Shown piece by piece: positions 1 to 11,317 of a DNA stretch of 64,000 bases. This DNA comes from Ashinkailepas kermadecensis (lineage: Eukaryota > Arthropoda > Thecostraca > Neolepadidae). The number at the start of each line of letters is the position of its first letter. The first letter of the stretch is position 1. The notes beneath the pieces were generated by a model. The model saw only the letters and a program-made list of their open reading frames with translations. It was not told the DNA's origin and did not search any database. Both the position numbers and the translations under genes were made by a program. Where the stretch lies: positions 1-64,000 of the forward strand of contig JAOTOM010005139.1 in the NCBI GenBank assembly GCA_034440615.1. Direction: 5' to 3'.

Positions 1-351
1 CAATCTGCCGGTCAATAACACTGGCCGACATTTAATTTAGTGCACATTTAATTAGTCCTTGCAAGTTACTAACAGAAACAGAAAGAAGATCGAGATGTTG
101 CTTCAGACAATCCGTATCACGTTATTTGTGTCCGATGCATTCTCATACATTTATTTTCCTCTCCTCTTTCAGAAGCCTCTTGTCATAGAACGAGGAGAGG
201 ACGAATAAAACAAAAGGGTGATACATTTGGGGACCGGGAAAGTTCTTCCTCCTCTCTCGTCGTTTCTCAAATAACAAACAACATGAACTCTACCTTATGC
301 CGTTGACAATAAGGAAACTATTGAAATTATACATGCACACTCCTTAAATCC
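1..351. other. Unassigned leading flank
   Basis: No coding region, repeat or mobile-element similarity is visible. The sequence is of mixed composition and leads into a TA microsatellite. Confidence 0.4.
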
Positions 352-362
352 ATATATATATA

Positions 363-441
<79 letters not shown>

Positions 442-511
442 GAGTATGTGTATATATATATATATATATATATACGTATAGATATATGTATATATATCTC
501 GTATATATATG
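352..511. repeat. (TA)n microsatellite
   Basis: Almost uninterrupted TA dinucleotides, with a few interruptions (CGAGTATG, CGTATAG) in the last third. Open frames reading Tyr-Ile-Tyr-Ile here are artefacts of the dinucleotide. Confidence 0.97.
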
Positions 512-700
512 CTGAATACATCTACGCCGACACCAATAATTTCCTTTGTTATAACGTTGTCGCTAGTTGTTTTGTTGTTGGTTGTTACTTTGTCGTTCTT
601 CCCCGCCTGTTCAGGAGAGCTGTTGCTGATGGCTGATGGTGCTTCCACACGCTGCAGCGGTTAGAGTTGGCGCTGCAGCGTCTGACCGGGCGGCGAAGAC

Positions 701-1127
701 GACCAGAGGCCACAGCTCGGCCGTACCACCCCCACAGTCACCTGCTGCGGGGGCGAGTGGACGTTCCCGTCGACCAGAGGCCACAGCTCGGCCGTACCAC
801 CCCCACAGTCACCTGCTGCAGGGGTGAGTGGACGTTCCCGTCGACCAGAGGCCACAGCTCGGCCGTACCACCCCCGCAGTCACCTGCTGCAGGGGCGAGT
901 GGACGTTCCCGTCGACCAGAGGCCACAGCTCGGCCGTACCACCCCCACAGTCACCTGCTGCAGGGGCGAGTGGACGTTCCCGTCGACCAGAGGCCACAGC
1001 TCTGCCGTACCACCCCCACAGTCACCTGCTGCAGGGGCGAGTAGACGTTCCCGTCGACCAGAGGCCACAGCTCTGCCGTACCACCCCCACAGTCACCTGC
1101 TGCAGGGGTGAGTGGACGTTCCCGTCG
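701..1127. repeat. 71-bp minisatellite, 6 copies
   Basis: The GACCAGAGGCCACAG start recurs at 701, 772, 843, 914, 985 and 1056, exactly 71 bp apart. Copies differ by single bases (CTCGG/CTCTG, GCGGG/GCAGG). The units are GC-rich and free of stops in several frames, so overlapping 60-125 aa open frames on both strands are artefacts. Confidence 0.97.
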
Positions 1128-2024
1128 CGGCGGTCACGAGTCAGTGTGGTGACAGCGGGTGGGAATATCCGTACCGGGGCATGACTGTAGGATCGGTGTG
1201 GCGCCATAAAGTCCGTTTTGAGCTGGGGTGTTGGAGGGGATTCTTGAGAATATAGTGGACGTGTTGAAGGTTAAAGTAAGGGCAAAGTGTGGAATATGGT
1301 ATTTCAGAACACATTGTGCATTGTAAGCTAAGGTCTAGTGGACCATAAAAGCAATCGCAGGAAGACACTTTTTCGGTATACCATTTTCTGATGCTTCGAT
1401 GCTTTCAGCTTGATCGCTATTGCTATTGAAAGCAGGGGCAGGATAGTGAGAGTGGAAAATTACTGATGAAATCGCGAGGTAGGAGTGGATGATTCTTGGT
1501 TGTGTGCCAATTCCACTCAAATCTGCAAATTGTGGACACCGGATTGGGGCCTGATGACTCACGTTCAGCTTCAGACCTGGCTGATCAGGTCCGGCTGAAG
1601 ACGAAGGAATCTGTCGGACTCAGAAGGGAAGTCGGGTCTTGCCGTCACAGGTACTGTGTACAATCTGTTCTGTTTGGCGTATTGGCAGTGACGGATCAGC
1701 ATATGAGTGCTGAAGGGAAAACTTGGTCACATGAGGAAAAACAGCATGCAAAATATGTTCTCGGATTTGCGTGTGGGGCAGCCGAAGGAGTATGCATTAT
1801 AATTAAGCATGCTACAGGATGATTTGGAGATAATTAAATCGCACTTTTGTTTTGGCTGGAAGAATTGGTAGTAGCTTTCCTTATTTGCCCCTCCCTCTGG
1901 ATCCTCCAGTTGGTAGTGACGGAGCCCACACTCCCAACCGTTTACCTTACTCCGTCTTCCCCTGTTGACATCGGGAACTAGCTGGGTTGCGACCACTTGA
2001 AACAGCGATATGAATAGGAAGCAT
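1128..2024. other. Unassigned region
   Basis: No recognised gene or repeat. A 108-codon open frame at 1496-1822 on the plus strand matches no domain I know and has no clear splice context. I treat it as unsupported. Confidence 0.35.
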
Positions 2025-2186
2025 GAGCTATTTTGCGACGTCCTCAGCTACTTTGCCAAGCGTCACCACTCTCTCACGTGGTGAAGGCGCGCAGGGTCGG
2101 AAAACTGCGCTGTCAGCGCGCCTCGAACCCGCGGCCGTCCGGCTGTAATCCGCCCTTGTCGGCCACTGAACGCCGGCCCCGCAGTC
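2025..2186 (-). mobile_element. SINE-A copy, diverged tRNA-derived SINE
   Basis: Read on the minus strand, it has a tRNA-like head with a box A-like GGCGTTCAGTGG and a box B-like GGTTCGAGGC. These are followed by the core found in the other SINE-A copies: GTGAGAG, then GGTGACGC, then GACGTCGCAAAAT. The core matches copies at 8.0, 22.4 and 62.4 kb with several substitutions, so this is an old copy. No target duplication was found. The Arg/Pro-rich open frame over it on the plus strand is an artefact. Confidence 0.6.
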
Positions 2187-2593
2187 GCCACTCGAACTGT
2201 GTCGGTGTTGTAAGTGTTCCGGTGGTGTGTGAGGCGCCGGGTGATTTAGGTCCGACGCGATTACTGCACAGTGCATGCCCTTGGATAGCGCCACACCGAT
2301 CGAACTACCGCGGACATGTGCATTACCCGGACCTGGATACACGCCAACGTCGCTTGGCGACATTGCGAAGGATGTTGCAGCTTGCACGTTTTCCTCCTTC
2401 GCCTTGCTTTATTCACGTTGCATTCCTCGACATGACGTCATGTATGCTAAAATATGATGCACTGCCTGGAACTTCGTCCAGTCAAACGTCATAACACCAC
2501 TTTATGGCGAACAGTACGGAACAGGCCTGACGGCCCGTACTTGACTCAAGTGGTGTTTAATAATTGGCGATTCGCTTTGACTTCACTATGGCG
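2187..2593. other. Unassigned region before the 21-bp satellite
   Basis: No domain or repeat recognised. Open frames here (153 codons at 2033-2494) begin inside the SINE and have no protein similarity I can name. Confidence 0.35.
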
Positions 2594-4553
2594 TCATGAG
2601 TGTGGCATGACGTGTGGTGAGTGTGGCATGACTTGTGATGAGTGTGGCATGACGTGTGATGAGTGTGGCATGACTTGTGATGAGTGTGGCATGACGTGTG
2701 ATGAGTGTGGCATGACGTGTGGTGAGTGTGGCATGACTTGTGGTGAGTGTGGCATGACGTGTGATGAGTGTGGCATGACTTGTGATGAGTGTGGCATGAC
2801 GTGTGATGAGTGTGGCATGACGTGTGATGAGTGTGGCATGACGTGTGGTGAGTGTGGCATGACGTGTGATGAGTGTGGCATGACTTGTGATAAATGTGGC
2901 ATGACTTGTGGTGAGTGTGGCATGACGTGTGGTGAGTGTGGCATGACGTGTGATGAGTTGGCATGACTTGTGGTGAGTGTGGCATGACTTGGGTTAGTGT
3001 GGCATGACGTGTGATAAGTGTGGCATGACGTGTGATGAGTGTGGCATGACGTGTGGTGAGTGTGGCATGACGTGTGATGAGTGTGGCATGACGTGTGGTG
3101 AGTGTGGCATGACGTGTGATGAGTGTGGCATGACGTGTGGTGAGTGTGGCATGACGTGTGATGAGTGTGGCATGACGTGTGGTGAGTGTGGCATGACGTG
3201 TGATGAGTGTGGCATGACGTGTGGTGAGTGTGGCATGACGTGTGATGAGTGTGGCATGACGTGTGGTGAGTGTGGCATGACGTGTGGTGAGTGTGGCATG
3301 ACGTGTGATGAGTGTGGCATGACGTGTGGTGAGTGTGGCATGACGTGTGATGAGTGTGGCATGACGTGTGGTGAGTGTGGCATGACGTGTGATGAGTGTG
3401 GCATGACGTGTGGTGAGTGTGGCATGACGTATGATGAGTGTGGCATGACGTGTGGTGAGTGTGGCATGACTGTGGTGAGTGTGGCATGACGTGTGATGAG
3501 TGTGGCATGACGTGTGATGAGTGTGGCATGACGTGTGGTGAGTGTGGCATGACGTGTGGTGAGTGTGGCATGACGTGTGGTGAGTGTGGCATGACGTGTG
3601 GTGAGTGTGGCATGACGTGTGGTGAGTGTGGCATGACGTGTGATGAGTGTGGCATGACGTGTGGTGAGTGTGGCATGACGTGTGATGAGTGTGGCATGAC
3701 GTGTGGTGAGTGTGGCATGACGTGTGATGAGTGTGGCATGACTTGTGATGAGTGTGGCATGACGTGTGATGAGTGTGGCATGACGTGTGGTGAGTGTGGC
3801 ATGACGTGTGGTGAGTGTGGCATGACTTGTGATGAGTGTGGCATGACGTGTGGTGAGTGTGGCATGACGTGTGGTGAGTGTGGCATGACGTGTGGTGAGT
3901 GTGGCATGACGTGTGGTGAGTGTGGCATGACTTGTGGTGAGTGTGGCATGACTTGTGGTGAGTGTGGCATGACTTGTGGTGAGTGTGGCATGACGTGTGG
4001 TGAGTGTGACATGACGTGTGGTGAGTGTGGCATGACGTGTGGTGAGTGTGACATGACGCGTGGTGAGTGTGGCATGACGTGTGATAAGTGTGGCATGACG
4101 TGTGATGAGTGTTTCATGACGTGTGATGAGTGTGGCATGACTTGTGGTGAGTGTGGCATGACGTGTGGTGAGTGTGGCATGACGTGTGGTGAGTGGGGCA
4201 TGACTTGTGGTGTGTGTGGCATGACGTGTGGTGAGTGTGGCATGACGTGTGGTGAGTGTGACATGACGCGTGGCGAGTGTGGCATGACGTGTGGTGAGTG
4301 TGACATGACGCGTGGTGAGTGTGGCATGACGTGTGGTGAGTGTGACATGATGCGTGGTGAGTGTGGCATGACGTGTGATAAGTGTGGCATGACGTGTGAT
4401 GAGTGTTTCATGACGTGTGATGAGTGTGGCATGACTTGTGGTGAGTGTGGCATGACGTGTGGTGAGTGTGGCATGACGTGTGATGAGTGTGGCATGACTT
4501 GTGGTGAGTGTGGCATGACGTGTGGTGAGTGTGACATGACGCGTGGTGAGTGT
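2594..4553. repeat. 21-bp satellite array (about 93 units) with 42-bp higher-order structure
   Basis: The unit is GTGTGGCATGACGTGTGRTGA, with R alternating between A and G. Variants include ACTTGTG for ACGTGTG, TGACATGACGCG, GATAAG and a TTTCATG form. From about 3004 to 3470 the A and G forms alternate almost strictly, giving a 42-bp dimer period. Near the right end the TTTCATG variant block recurs 294 bp apart (14 units; 4111 and 4405). Twenty-one is divisible by three and the unit lacks stops, so open frames of 654 codons (minus) and 369 codons (plus) arise. They are not genes. Confidence 0.97.
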
Positions 4554-6558
4554 GTCATAAAGTCATAAAGTCATAAAGTGTTTAGACTTAATAAGAGCCA
4601 CAAGAGCCCATCCAGTTAAGTACGTAAATGGAAGATACCATAAGCCCGGTAAAAAGACCCACCATCACCATCCTAAAGAAACCATCCACCAACATCCCAT
4701 ACACCTATCAATGCCTATCTACCCTAGCTATCCAGCCCTATTCTCTTGATCACTCTTAACACATGTGGTTGAATGTCTTACCAATAATTTTCAAACTGCA
4801 TCCATGCCTGCTTAAAGGGGTCTGTGCCGTTCACACTTACTTAGCATAAATCTCACCCCATCCACCACAAATTAGAACTCAAAAACAAGATTTTCCTGTC
4901 TGAAAAAAATTGTCCACCCTACTGCTAAATACATTCAATGAGGAACTCCCAACAACATCAGCAGGCAGCCTATTCCACTGATCAACAACCCTTTTGACTG
5001 AAGGACTGTTGTCGCTTAACTGTCCTACACCTCAACTTGTCCAACCTGAATTGATGATCCCTATGTGATACTCTAAATCGAAGTGCATCATTCAAATTGA
5101 CCTGATCCAGCCCTTTAACAATTTTGTACATTTCAATCATGTCCCCCCTTAATCTCCTATACTTGAGTGAGTACATATCTAATGCCATAAGCCTTTCTCC
5201 ATATTATAAGTTACCTATTCCACTGATGAGTCTAGCATGGCTTAGCGCTGCACTCTTTCTAACATATTTATATCTTTTTCTAGGTAAGGGCTCCATGCTT
5301 GTACAGAATATTCCAAGTGGGGTCGCACATATGCTACGTACAGTTTTTGTCATGACTTCCCTGCTCTTATATCTCACACTTCTATTAATGAGTCCCAACA
5401 TTCTGAGTGCCCTGTTCCTAGCTGATATACGTTGTTCTTCTGCTTTAAGGTCTTTTGAAACCAACACACCTAAGTCTCTTTCCTCTTCAATAACATCCAG
5501 TTCCCTCCGTCCCATTGTATATCTGAAAGTCTCACCTCCAGACCTCAGATGCATAACCTTACACTTATCATAGTTGAAAGACATCTGCCACTTATCAGCC
5601 CACTTTTTAGGTCCTCCAAGTCTAGTTGAATATTACTAGATTGTTCACTACTGTTTGCCACTCCTATCAGCTTGATGTCATCAGCAAATTTCAAAACTCT
5701 ATTCCTCAGCCCTACCTCAATGTTATTCACAAAGATGATAAAGAGAAGTGGCCCTAGAACAGAGCCCTATGGTACTCCACTCAGAACATCCTACCAATCA
5801 GATTTACACCCATTTAACACTACCCTTTGTTTCCTTCCCCTCAGCCATGCTTCAATCCAGCCTATAACTTTTCCAACAATCCCATGTTGCTGTAGTTGAT
5901 GAATTAACCTTCCATGTGGAACTTTATCAAAAGCTTTGCTAAAGTCCAAGTACACAACATCCATCCTCCTCTGATTGTCTACTTCTTTAGTAACATACTC
6001 CATGAACTCCAATAGGTTAGTTAAGCAAGACCTTCGAGATCGAAATCCATGTTGAGTATCCCTTAAAAGGTGGTGCCTATCAAGATGAATCTGAACATTC
6101 TGTTTAACCAGATTTTCTAGTACCTTGCAAACTATTGAGGTCAAACTGACTGGCCTGTATTTTCCTACACACTTCATACTTCCCTTTTTGAAAATTGATA
6201 CTACGTTTGCATTTCTCCAATCTTCGGGTACTTCAGAATATTCCATAGATCGCCTGAAAATGATGCCATGGGGAACTGCTAAAGCTTTAGCACGCTCTAT
6301 TAAGATCATAGCATATATATCATCTGGTCCAGAAGCTTTATTAGGTTTTATATTCTGCAACTGCTTTTCTACAGCTTCTGTAGTTATTGTAAGATCCTCC
6401 AGCCCATCACCTGTCATGGTAAACCCTCAGTTGTTTCTATTGTACGATAATTATCTTAAGTAAAGACTGATGGGAATTGCTTGCTTAGGGATTCCACAAT
6501 ATCACAATCATTAACCACTATTTCCCGATCTACCTCCCGTGGTCCTACACTACACTTT
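4554..6558 (-). mobile_element. CR1-A LINE, 5'-truncated, inserted in the 21-bp satellite
   Basis: Minus-strand copy. The 3' end is at 4554, with three TTTATGAC octamers, followed by 3' UTR (module 1) and the C-terminal two thirds of the RT up to about 6417. The RT reads in four offset frames (6417-5791, 5730-5545, 5584-5204, 5188-4982) and is broken by small indels. Recognisable blocks are the YRPVSLTS motif, QHGFR, YLDFSKAFD and the FADD catalytic box with both aspartates. Similarity to other copies stops at about 6558. Satellite-like TGTGGTATGACG sequence follows on the right and the main array lies on the left, so the LINE landed inside the array. Confidence 0.9.
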
Positions 6559-6900
6559 GTGTGGTATGACGTTTAGTGAGTATGGCATACCATGTAGTGA
6601 TTTGTGACGTTACGTGCGGTGAGCGTGACGTGATTTGTGATGCTCAGTGACGTCACGCATGATGAGTCGTGACGCACATATAACGAGCGTGACGTGACGC
6701 GTGATGTGTCGTGACATGACGTGTGAAGCGTGATGTGACGTGTGATGAGTGTGACGTAACGTGTGATGAGCCGTGACGTGATGAGTGGTGGATCGTGACG
6801 TCACGTGTGATGAGCCGTGACGTGGCACATGCTAAGTGAGTCATGCCGTGACGTGTGGTGCGCCGTGACCTCACTTGTGATTGGTCGTGGCGTCACGTGT
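6559..6900. repeat. Degenerate right-hand remnant of the TGACGTG satellite
   Basis: Diverged units around GTGTGATGAGCCGTGACGTG repeat with irregular spacing of about 18-25 bp. They share the TGACGTGTGATGAG core with the array at 2594-4553 but are far more mutated. Confidence 0.75.
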
Positions 6901-8001
6901 CAATTCCCGTCCATCAGCCTGCACAATGACGTCCGTAATCAGGTGCCACGCGCTGCTCCCCCTCCCCCCCCCCCTCCCCTGCCCGACTATCAGTGATCAC
7001 CGCCTTCGCTGACGCCGAATTACCGCAACTTTTCCATCCTAAGCGTCTTGGAATCCCGCAGCTCACCAGCGCGCTGACCTCCAAGCGGTTTTAACATACA
7101 TGCACTAGTGGAGTTTTCCAGATTCGTCCGAGAACATCGTGTGATGTTTTCGCATGGCATTGTGGTTTCCAGGTGGTGCTTGCATTGACATATGCACTGG
7201 TGCTAAATTTCTCATAACTAGGTGGTGCCCAGCCACTCGTATGTGGCGTTCAGGCGCCACATCTTAACACTAAATTCTCACCATACGGAGGTCAAGCAGA
7301 GTTCCTATGCTACCACTAAGCCACTAAACTTAGCACGTCCAGAGAGGTTGCTATGTTGAAAACTAGCAACGGCATTTTTGCCATTCAACAATCAGTTCCC
7401 ACAATTGATAAGGTTTCTTTTCAAGCGATTATTATCCCGTCAGCTATTCACAGGCAATTTGATAATCAGAAGGGATTGCATGTCCCGATGTTTCCATATA
7501 TGTGTTATGTTTTGTGATTTAGGTCACGGAACACCTGGCAAAAATTGATTTCTGAGGCGAGGTTCATAAAAAAAAATAACCGTCACTGACAAAAATAAAA
7601 TTCCAGCGATGGGAAATACGCAGTGTCGTATGTCTGCTTTCATAAACATTCCTCGCCGACGGAAAATCGTACGTTTTTCTAACGTGCGCCGGTTTTTCCG
7701 GAATAAAAATACGACAGAATGGATTACGTCATGCCCAGGAAGAAACTTGGTGAGTATATGGAAGCCATATTATCGCTATATTTACACACTTCTCAGGTGC
7801 CTTCCTTTTCCAATTGTTTGATATTAATTTTACCTTGACTACATGCAGATACTTATGATTGTTTATTTTATTTGCAATATCTGAGAAATTGCGCTTATTT
7901 TGTGTTCTGCTGAGGGCCATGTCACCAGGTAGACCAAGTCGCTCAGTCATGTTCATGGCCGTGTATTCAGCTACCCATTTCGTGATACATAAAGCACTTC
8001 T
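6901..8001. other. Unassigned region with one exon-like frame
   Basis: A C-run lies at about 6955. The only feature with any coding look is an open frame from an ATG at 7609, rich in Arg/Lys/Phe, that runs into a good splice-donor match (GTGAGTAT) at about 7749. I do not recognise the 46-residue peptide before the donor, so a host exon is possible but unsupported. Confidence 0.25.
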
Positions 8002-8177
8002 AGTCAGTGAACAAGGGGCGTCGGTAGCTCAGTGGTTAAGCTGAGCGTCTGTCACGCCAGAAGTACGGATTCGATTCCTCGCGATGCGCGCCCTTCCTGC
8101 CAGGGTGAGAGGCAGGCGACGCCATATGACCTCAGCTGCTGAGTGCGTCGTAAAGCCGCAATCCAGTCAGTGAACAA
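8002..8177 (+). mobile_element. SINE-A copy with 13-bp target duplication
   Basis: The body spans 8015-8164. It has a tRNA-like head (box A TAGCTCAGTGGTTAAGC, box B GGATTCGATTCCT), then the GTGAGAGG core and a terminal stem CGACGC/GCGTCG around a CATATGACCTCAGC loop. AGTCAGTGAACAA occurs at 8002-8014 and 8165-8177, a perfect 13-bp target-site duplication, which indicates target-primed reverse transcription. The copy is young enough for the duplication to be intact. It is not a functional tRNA gene because the acceptor and anticodon stems do not fold. Confidence 0.92.
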
Positions 8178-9427
8178 AATGAAAGAGCTTTTTATTTGCA
8201 TGAGGCATCTTACAGATGTAAACATGGTTTGTTTTCCGGTGACCATGGGTTTTATTCATCCAACATCCGTGCATGCAGGTTTAGTATTTATGCCACGGGA
8301 AGATTGGGGTTAGGTTGCACTAGCTTATTGCAAAATATCATAGATATTTCAAAGAGGAAATGCTGTGACCATCATGTCGCATCCAAGGTCCATTATTAAT
8401 GGACCAGTGCAAGTTGTAAGCAATGGTGCCATCACAGGCAGGAGTGCATTTGATTGTCATTGATTTCAACCTCCAAATGTATGGCAGTTTTATGAAGCCA
8501 ATTGCAATGACAAAGAATGGTTGGTTTCACCTCCAGAACTCCGAAAATATTGATAATTCATCTTGAAAAGATGGTAAACTTTTGCATTAAGACAATTTGT
8601 GAAGTCTTGAATTCCTTTCTTCCATGCAATGGTTATCAACGTGGTTAGCATGCTGCGATCTCTCATTTCTTCTGTAAATTTTTCCTTTTCAGTTGGCAGA
8701 CAAAAAACACCACTAAAGGAGCATTGGGTTAGGTAAAATAGCATAACAAATAATGTCGAAAAAGACAAAAATGTAACATAACCTACTTAGCCTGAGCACT
8801 CATATCAGATTTTTTAATGGAAAGTTTCCAACTGGTTAGTTTGCTGTAGTACTAACTACTAGCTAGTTTCCTCCCGCTGCTGGGAAATGTCGGATATTCT
8901 GTTCACGCCCGCCAGCTTCGTCCCGCCGCTGGGAACTGTCGGATATTCCACAACCTGTGCCGTGCGGGGCTCGAATGCACGACCAGAAACCAGCACCGCC
9001 GCAATCCTCCGTCCCGGAGACGCCGCTGCAAGAAAACCCGTCTCGGCGCGGCCTCACCTGCCTCCTGTGTCGCAGCCAGAACAACGGGACGATGAGTCAT
9101 CGAGAAACGTGCACACAGGTCACGACGTGATCCCCGTGACCCGGACTGTCGGCTGGTGATCTCCTCACCCCAAGTCGCAGGCCCGGCTCGGGCTCGTCGC
9201 TGACAATCGACCACCTCACTCTGCTCGTTACAACACCGCACGGGCGTGGCCGCGTCCGTTACTGCCACCGTTAAAGTCACAATGCGAATTACTATCCGAC
9301 CCAAGATCGCTAATGCGTCGATACCACGTGACGTCTCGGTCGACGGGGCCGTCCGCGGCGACCTGCACTGACGTGTTCTGTTCCGAAGTGGCTGGAGCTG
9401 CTACACATATTGGCATGTCACTCCTGC
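8178..9427. other. Unassigned; GC-rich second half
   Basis: 8178-8860 is AT-rich with nothing recognised. A short duplication (TCCCGCTGCTGGGAAATGTC, then TCCCGCCGCTGGGAACTGTC, 49 bp apart at 8872 and 8921) opens a GC- and CpG-rich stretch to about 9400. It could be a promoter-type island, but no gene is evident. Confidence 0.3.
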
Positions 9428-9560
9428 CTGACAGGGTCAGCCGACGACTGACCGTGAGGTCGGACAAGGTCAGCCGACGACTGAACGTGAGGTCGGACAG
9501 GGTCAGCCGACAACTGACCGTGAGGTCGGACAGGGTGAGCTGACGACTAAACGTGAGGTT
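9428..9560. repeat. 33-bp minisatellite, 4 copies
   Basis: GGTCAGCCGACGACTGACCG recurs at 9435 and 9468 and twice more at 33-bp spacing, the last copy being diverged. The minus-strand 138-codon open frame across it is an 11-residue repeat artefact. Confidence 0.93.
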
Positions 9561-9650
9561 GGTGAGTGAAAGTGGAGGGGGAGAGGGAGGGAATTGTTCC
9601 AGCTGGTACGCATTAATTTTTTTGTACACATTGAAGTTATCCATTGAAAT

Positions 9651-9705
9651 GGGCGCTGTATGACCGAAGCAGTCGATGCGCCCCTAAGCCCAAATAACCA
9701 ACCAA
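9651..9705 (+). mobile_element. Solo LINE/SINE-A-type 3' tail
   Basis: Contains a GGGCGC...GCGCCC stem around a TGTATGACCGAAGCAGTCGAT loop and ends CCCAAATAACCAACCAA. This matches the 3' end of the I-like LINE at 34.5 kb and the tail of SINE-A. No head or ORF precedes it, so it is a severely 5'-truncated insertion or a relic. Confidence 0.7.
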
Positions 9706-9770
9706 GGTGTCTATTGATAATTTAAATCAGTACGCTGCCAAATACCCGCCTTCCCGTTCATAGGCATTAA

Positions 9771-9850
9771 GGACATAAAGACATAAAGGTTTAGGGCGTA
9801 GCAAGAGTCACAGGGAGCCATATGGGTCACGCCTATGAAGGGAAGATGAT
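9771..9850 (-). mobile_element. Solo 3' end of a CR1-like LINE (third tail variant)
   Basis: Read on the minus strand it ends in CTTTATGTCTTTATGTCC preceded by GGCTCCCTGTGACTCTTGC. This is the layout of the CR1-A and CR1-B termini with other spacer sequence. Left of the tail lies unrelated DNA; only about 80 bp are recognisable. Confidence 0.6.
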
Positions 9851-10620
9851 ATAAGAAGAGAAAAAGGTGACTGGCGCTCTCTAATCAATGCTATATGCTA
9901 AGTTTTGAAGAAACTATCGATTCCATTGTGTTGCAATGGCCGGCTCTTTACATACTCGAGGACCGGTACTGAATCGACTGCCATGCACACCTGTTACCAG
10001 CACAGTTTTGCATTTATTGCATTAATGGCATCATCACCTTCGGATTCCAGATGGGGTTCTCCAACCCCAGGGGCGCAGGAGCGATTTTCAAGCTAAGGAG
10101 CGAGACCGTGACTGTCCCAGTCTCCGTCCACCGCCGCCTATTTAACTTTAATAATTTGGAGTTCGACAACTTCGGTTCTGGAGTTCCAGCATTCCTTCTG
10201 TTTGTTTTCAGCATCGACATTTTCAGTTCAGCTGCTCGAAAGCTCAGCCTCTGCTCCTCCGATGTCCCTGTGCGCCTGTCCAACCCACACACAAACATCC
10301 GACTCCCGCGCCTGCCCGTCGTACAGACAAAGCAACGTTTTTCCGCGGTCATAAAATGGTAGATTAATACGCAGATCCCATACTTTTAGACCTTTGTGGA
10401 TTGGTGTTGCTGCCATACCACCGGCTATTGCTATTGTTACCCATTATAATAGAGAAATCCTTTTATTCAGTAGCTGGCAACCAAAGCAGCAATAAAGACG
10501 ATCGTTCCAGCAGTAGCACGGATTAAATGAAAATCATGTGTGCTATTTTGCAATACACAATGTTATGCAATAGCTGAACACTCTTTTCAAAGGCACCACA
10601 TCTTGAATGGCAGGTCGGAC
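9851..10620. other. Unassigned region
   Basis: No domain, repeat or gene recognised. Open frames of 103-112 codons overlap on both strands around 10014-10362 without known similarity. Confidence 0.3.
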
Positions 10621-10631
10621 AGGCCAGCGGG

Positions 10632-10842
10632 CCCACTGGTCGGTCTCACCGACCAGTGGGACCATCGCGGCCAAGTGACATTGGCCGCGATGGAGACCCT
10701 CCCGACTGACGAGTGGCGACACAGTCGGGCGAGCACATCCACCTGACTCAGGTGTGGCCTGATGCAGAAGCTCGCAAGCTCCAGGAAGATGCCGTATTTT
10801 AAGACGTTTGCCAGTTTCCCAGGTGGGGTCGGACCCCACCAA
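10632..10842. other. Cluster of consecutive perfect hairpins
   Basis: Hairpin 1 has 13-bp arms 10632-10644 and 10648-10660 around a 3-nt loop. Hairpin 2 has 13-bp arms 10662-10674 and 10681-10693 around GTGACA. Hairpin 3 has 7-bp arms CCCGACT/AGTCGGG at 10701 and 10723. A fourth, GGTGGGGTC/GACCCCACC, lies at about 10823-10841. Arm sequences differ, so this is not one repeated palindrome. Function is unknown; possibilities are a structured RNA or a transposon terminus. Confidence 0.8.
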
Positions 10843-11317
10843 AAAGTCGCAGGTGGGGTCTCGATCCCAGGGACCTCAGCGGTGGCGACGCCCATGCATG
10901 TTGTTTGCCTAATCAAATATCATATCCTGACTCCTGACAAAGAACATCAACTCTTTTCTTGAGCACATGTGATGAATAACTCTCCTCCTCCTCCACCAAA
11001 GGTAACTCAGTCCAATTACTTGCTTGTCGCTGACTGAACGCCATCTGGCATTACGTTTCCTTGATCACCTCGGTTATTCCTCCCATACTGCAGCTGCATC
11101 ATTGACGATGCATCATCATCCTGGTGCAGCTGACCTCATTGACGTCGAAGTCGGCGACACAAGAAGAAATTATCGACTATATGTTCTCAAACACTTGCAA
11201 TAAGGGATCTAATAAGGGAATAAGGGATCTCCACTATATATTTTGGAGATGGAATTTCATTGTTCCAATATAACCTCCTTTATATGTATCAGATGGCATT
11301 GAACATGTATAGACACG
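10843..11317. other. Unassigned region
   Basis: Nothing recognised beyond a few short CATCAT-type repeats near 11100. Confidence 0.3.

Noticed and set aside
661..1207. Overlapping 60-125 codon frames through the 71-bp repeat
   Set aside because: 71 is not a multiple of three, so the same frames recur shifted on both strands. This is a property of the repeat, not a gene family.
2594..4553. CRISPR-like array
   Set aside because: Units are contiguous with no unique spacers, and the window is clearly eukaryotic. The other direct-repeat arrays fail the same test.
2594..4558. Very long open frames on both strands (654 codons minus, 369 codons plus) that look like Cys- or His-rich repeat proteins
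   Set aside because: They are the 21-bp satellite read in stop-free frames. Open in several frames on both strands, no start context or splice signals, and interrupted by single-base slips typical of non-coding arrays.
5124..5573. Leu/Ser-rich plus-strand frames resembling membrane proteins (also at 13545, 41702, 43971, 44029, 45410 and 60023)
   Set aside because: They are antisense shadows of the CR1-A ORF and recur at the same place in each copy.
8015..8095. A functional tRNA gene (also considered at 22548, 33353 and 62402)
   Set aside because: Box A and B are present, but the acceptor and anticodon stems do not pair and each is followed by a SINE body with target duplications. They are SINE heads.
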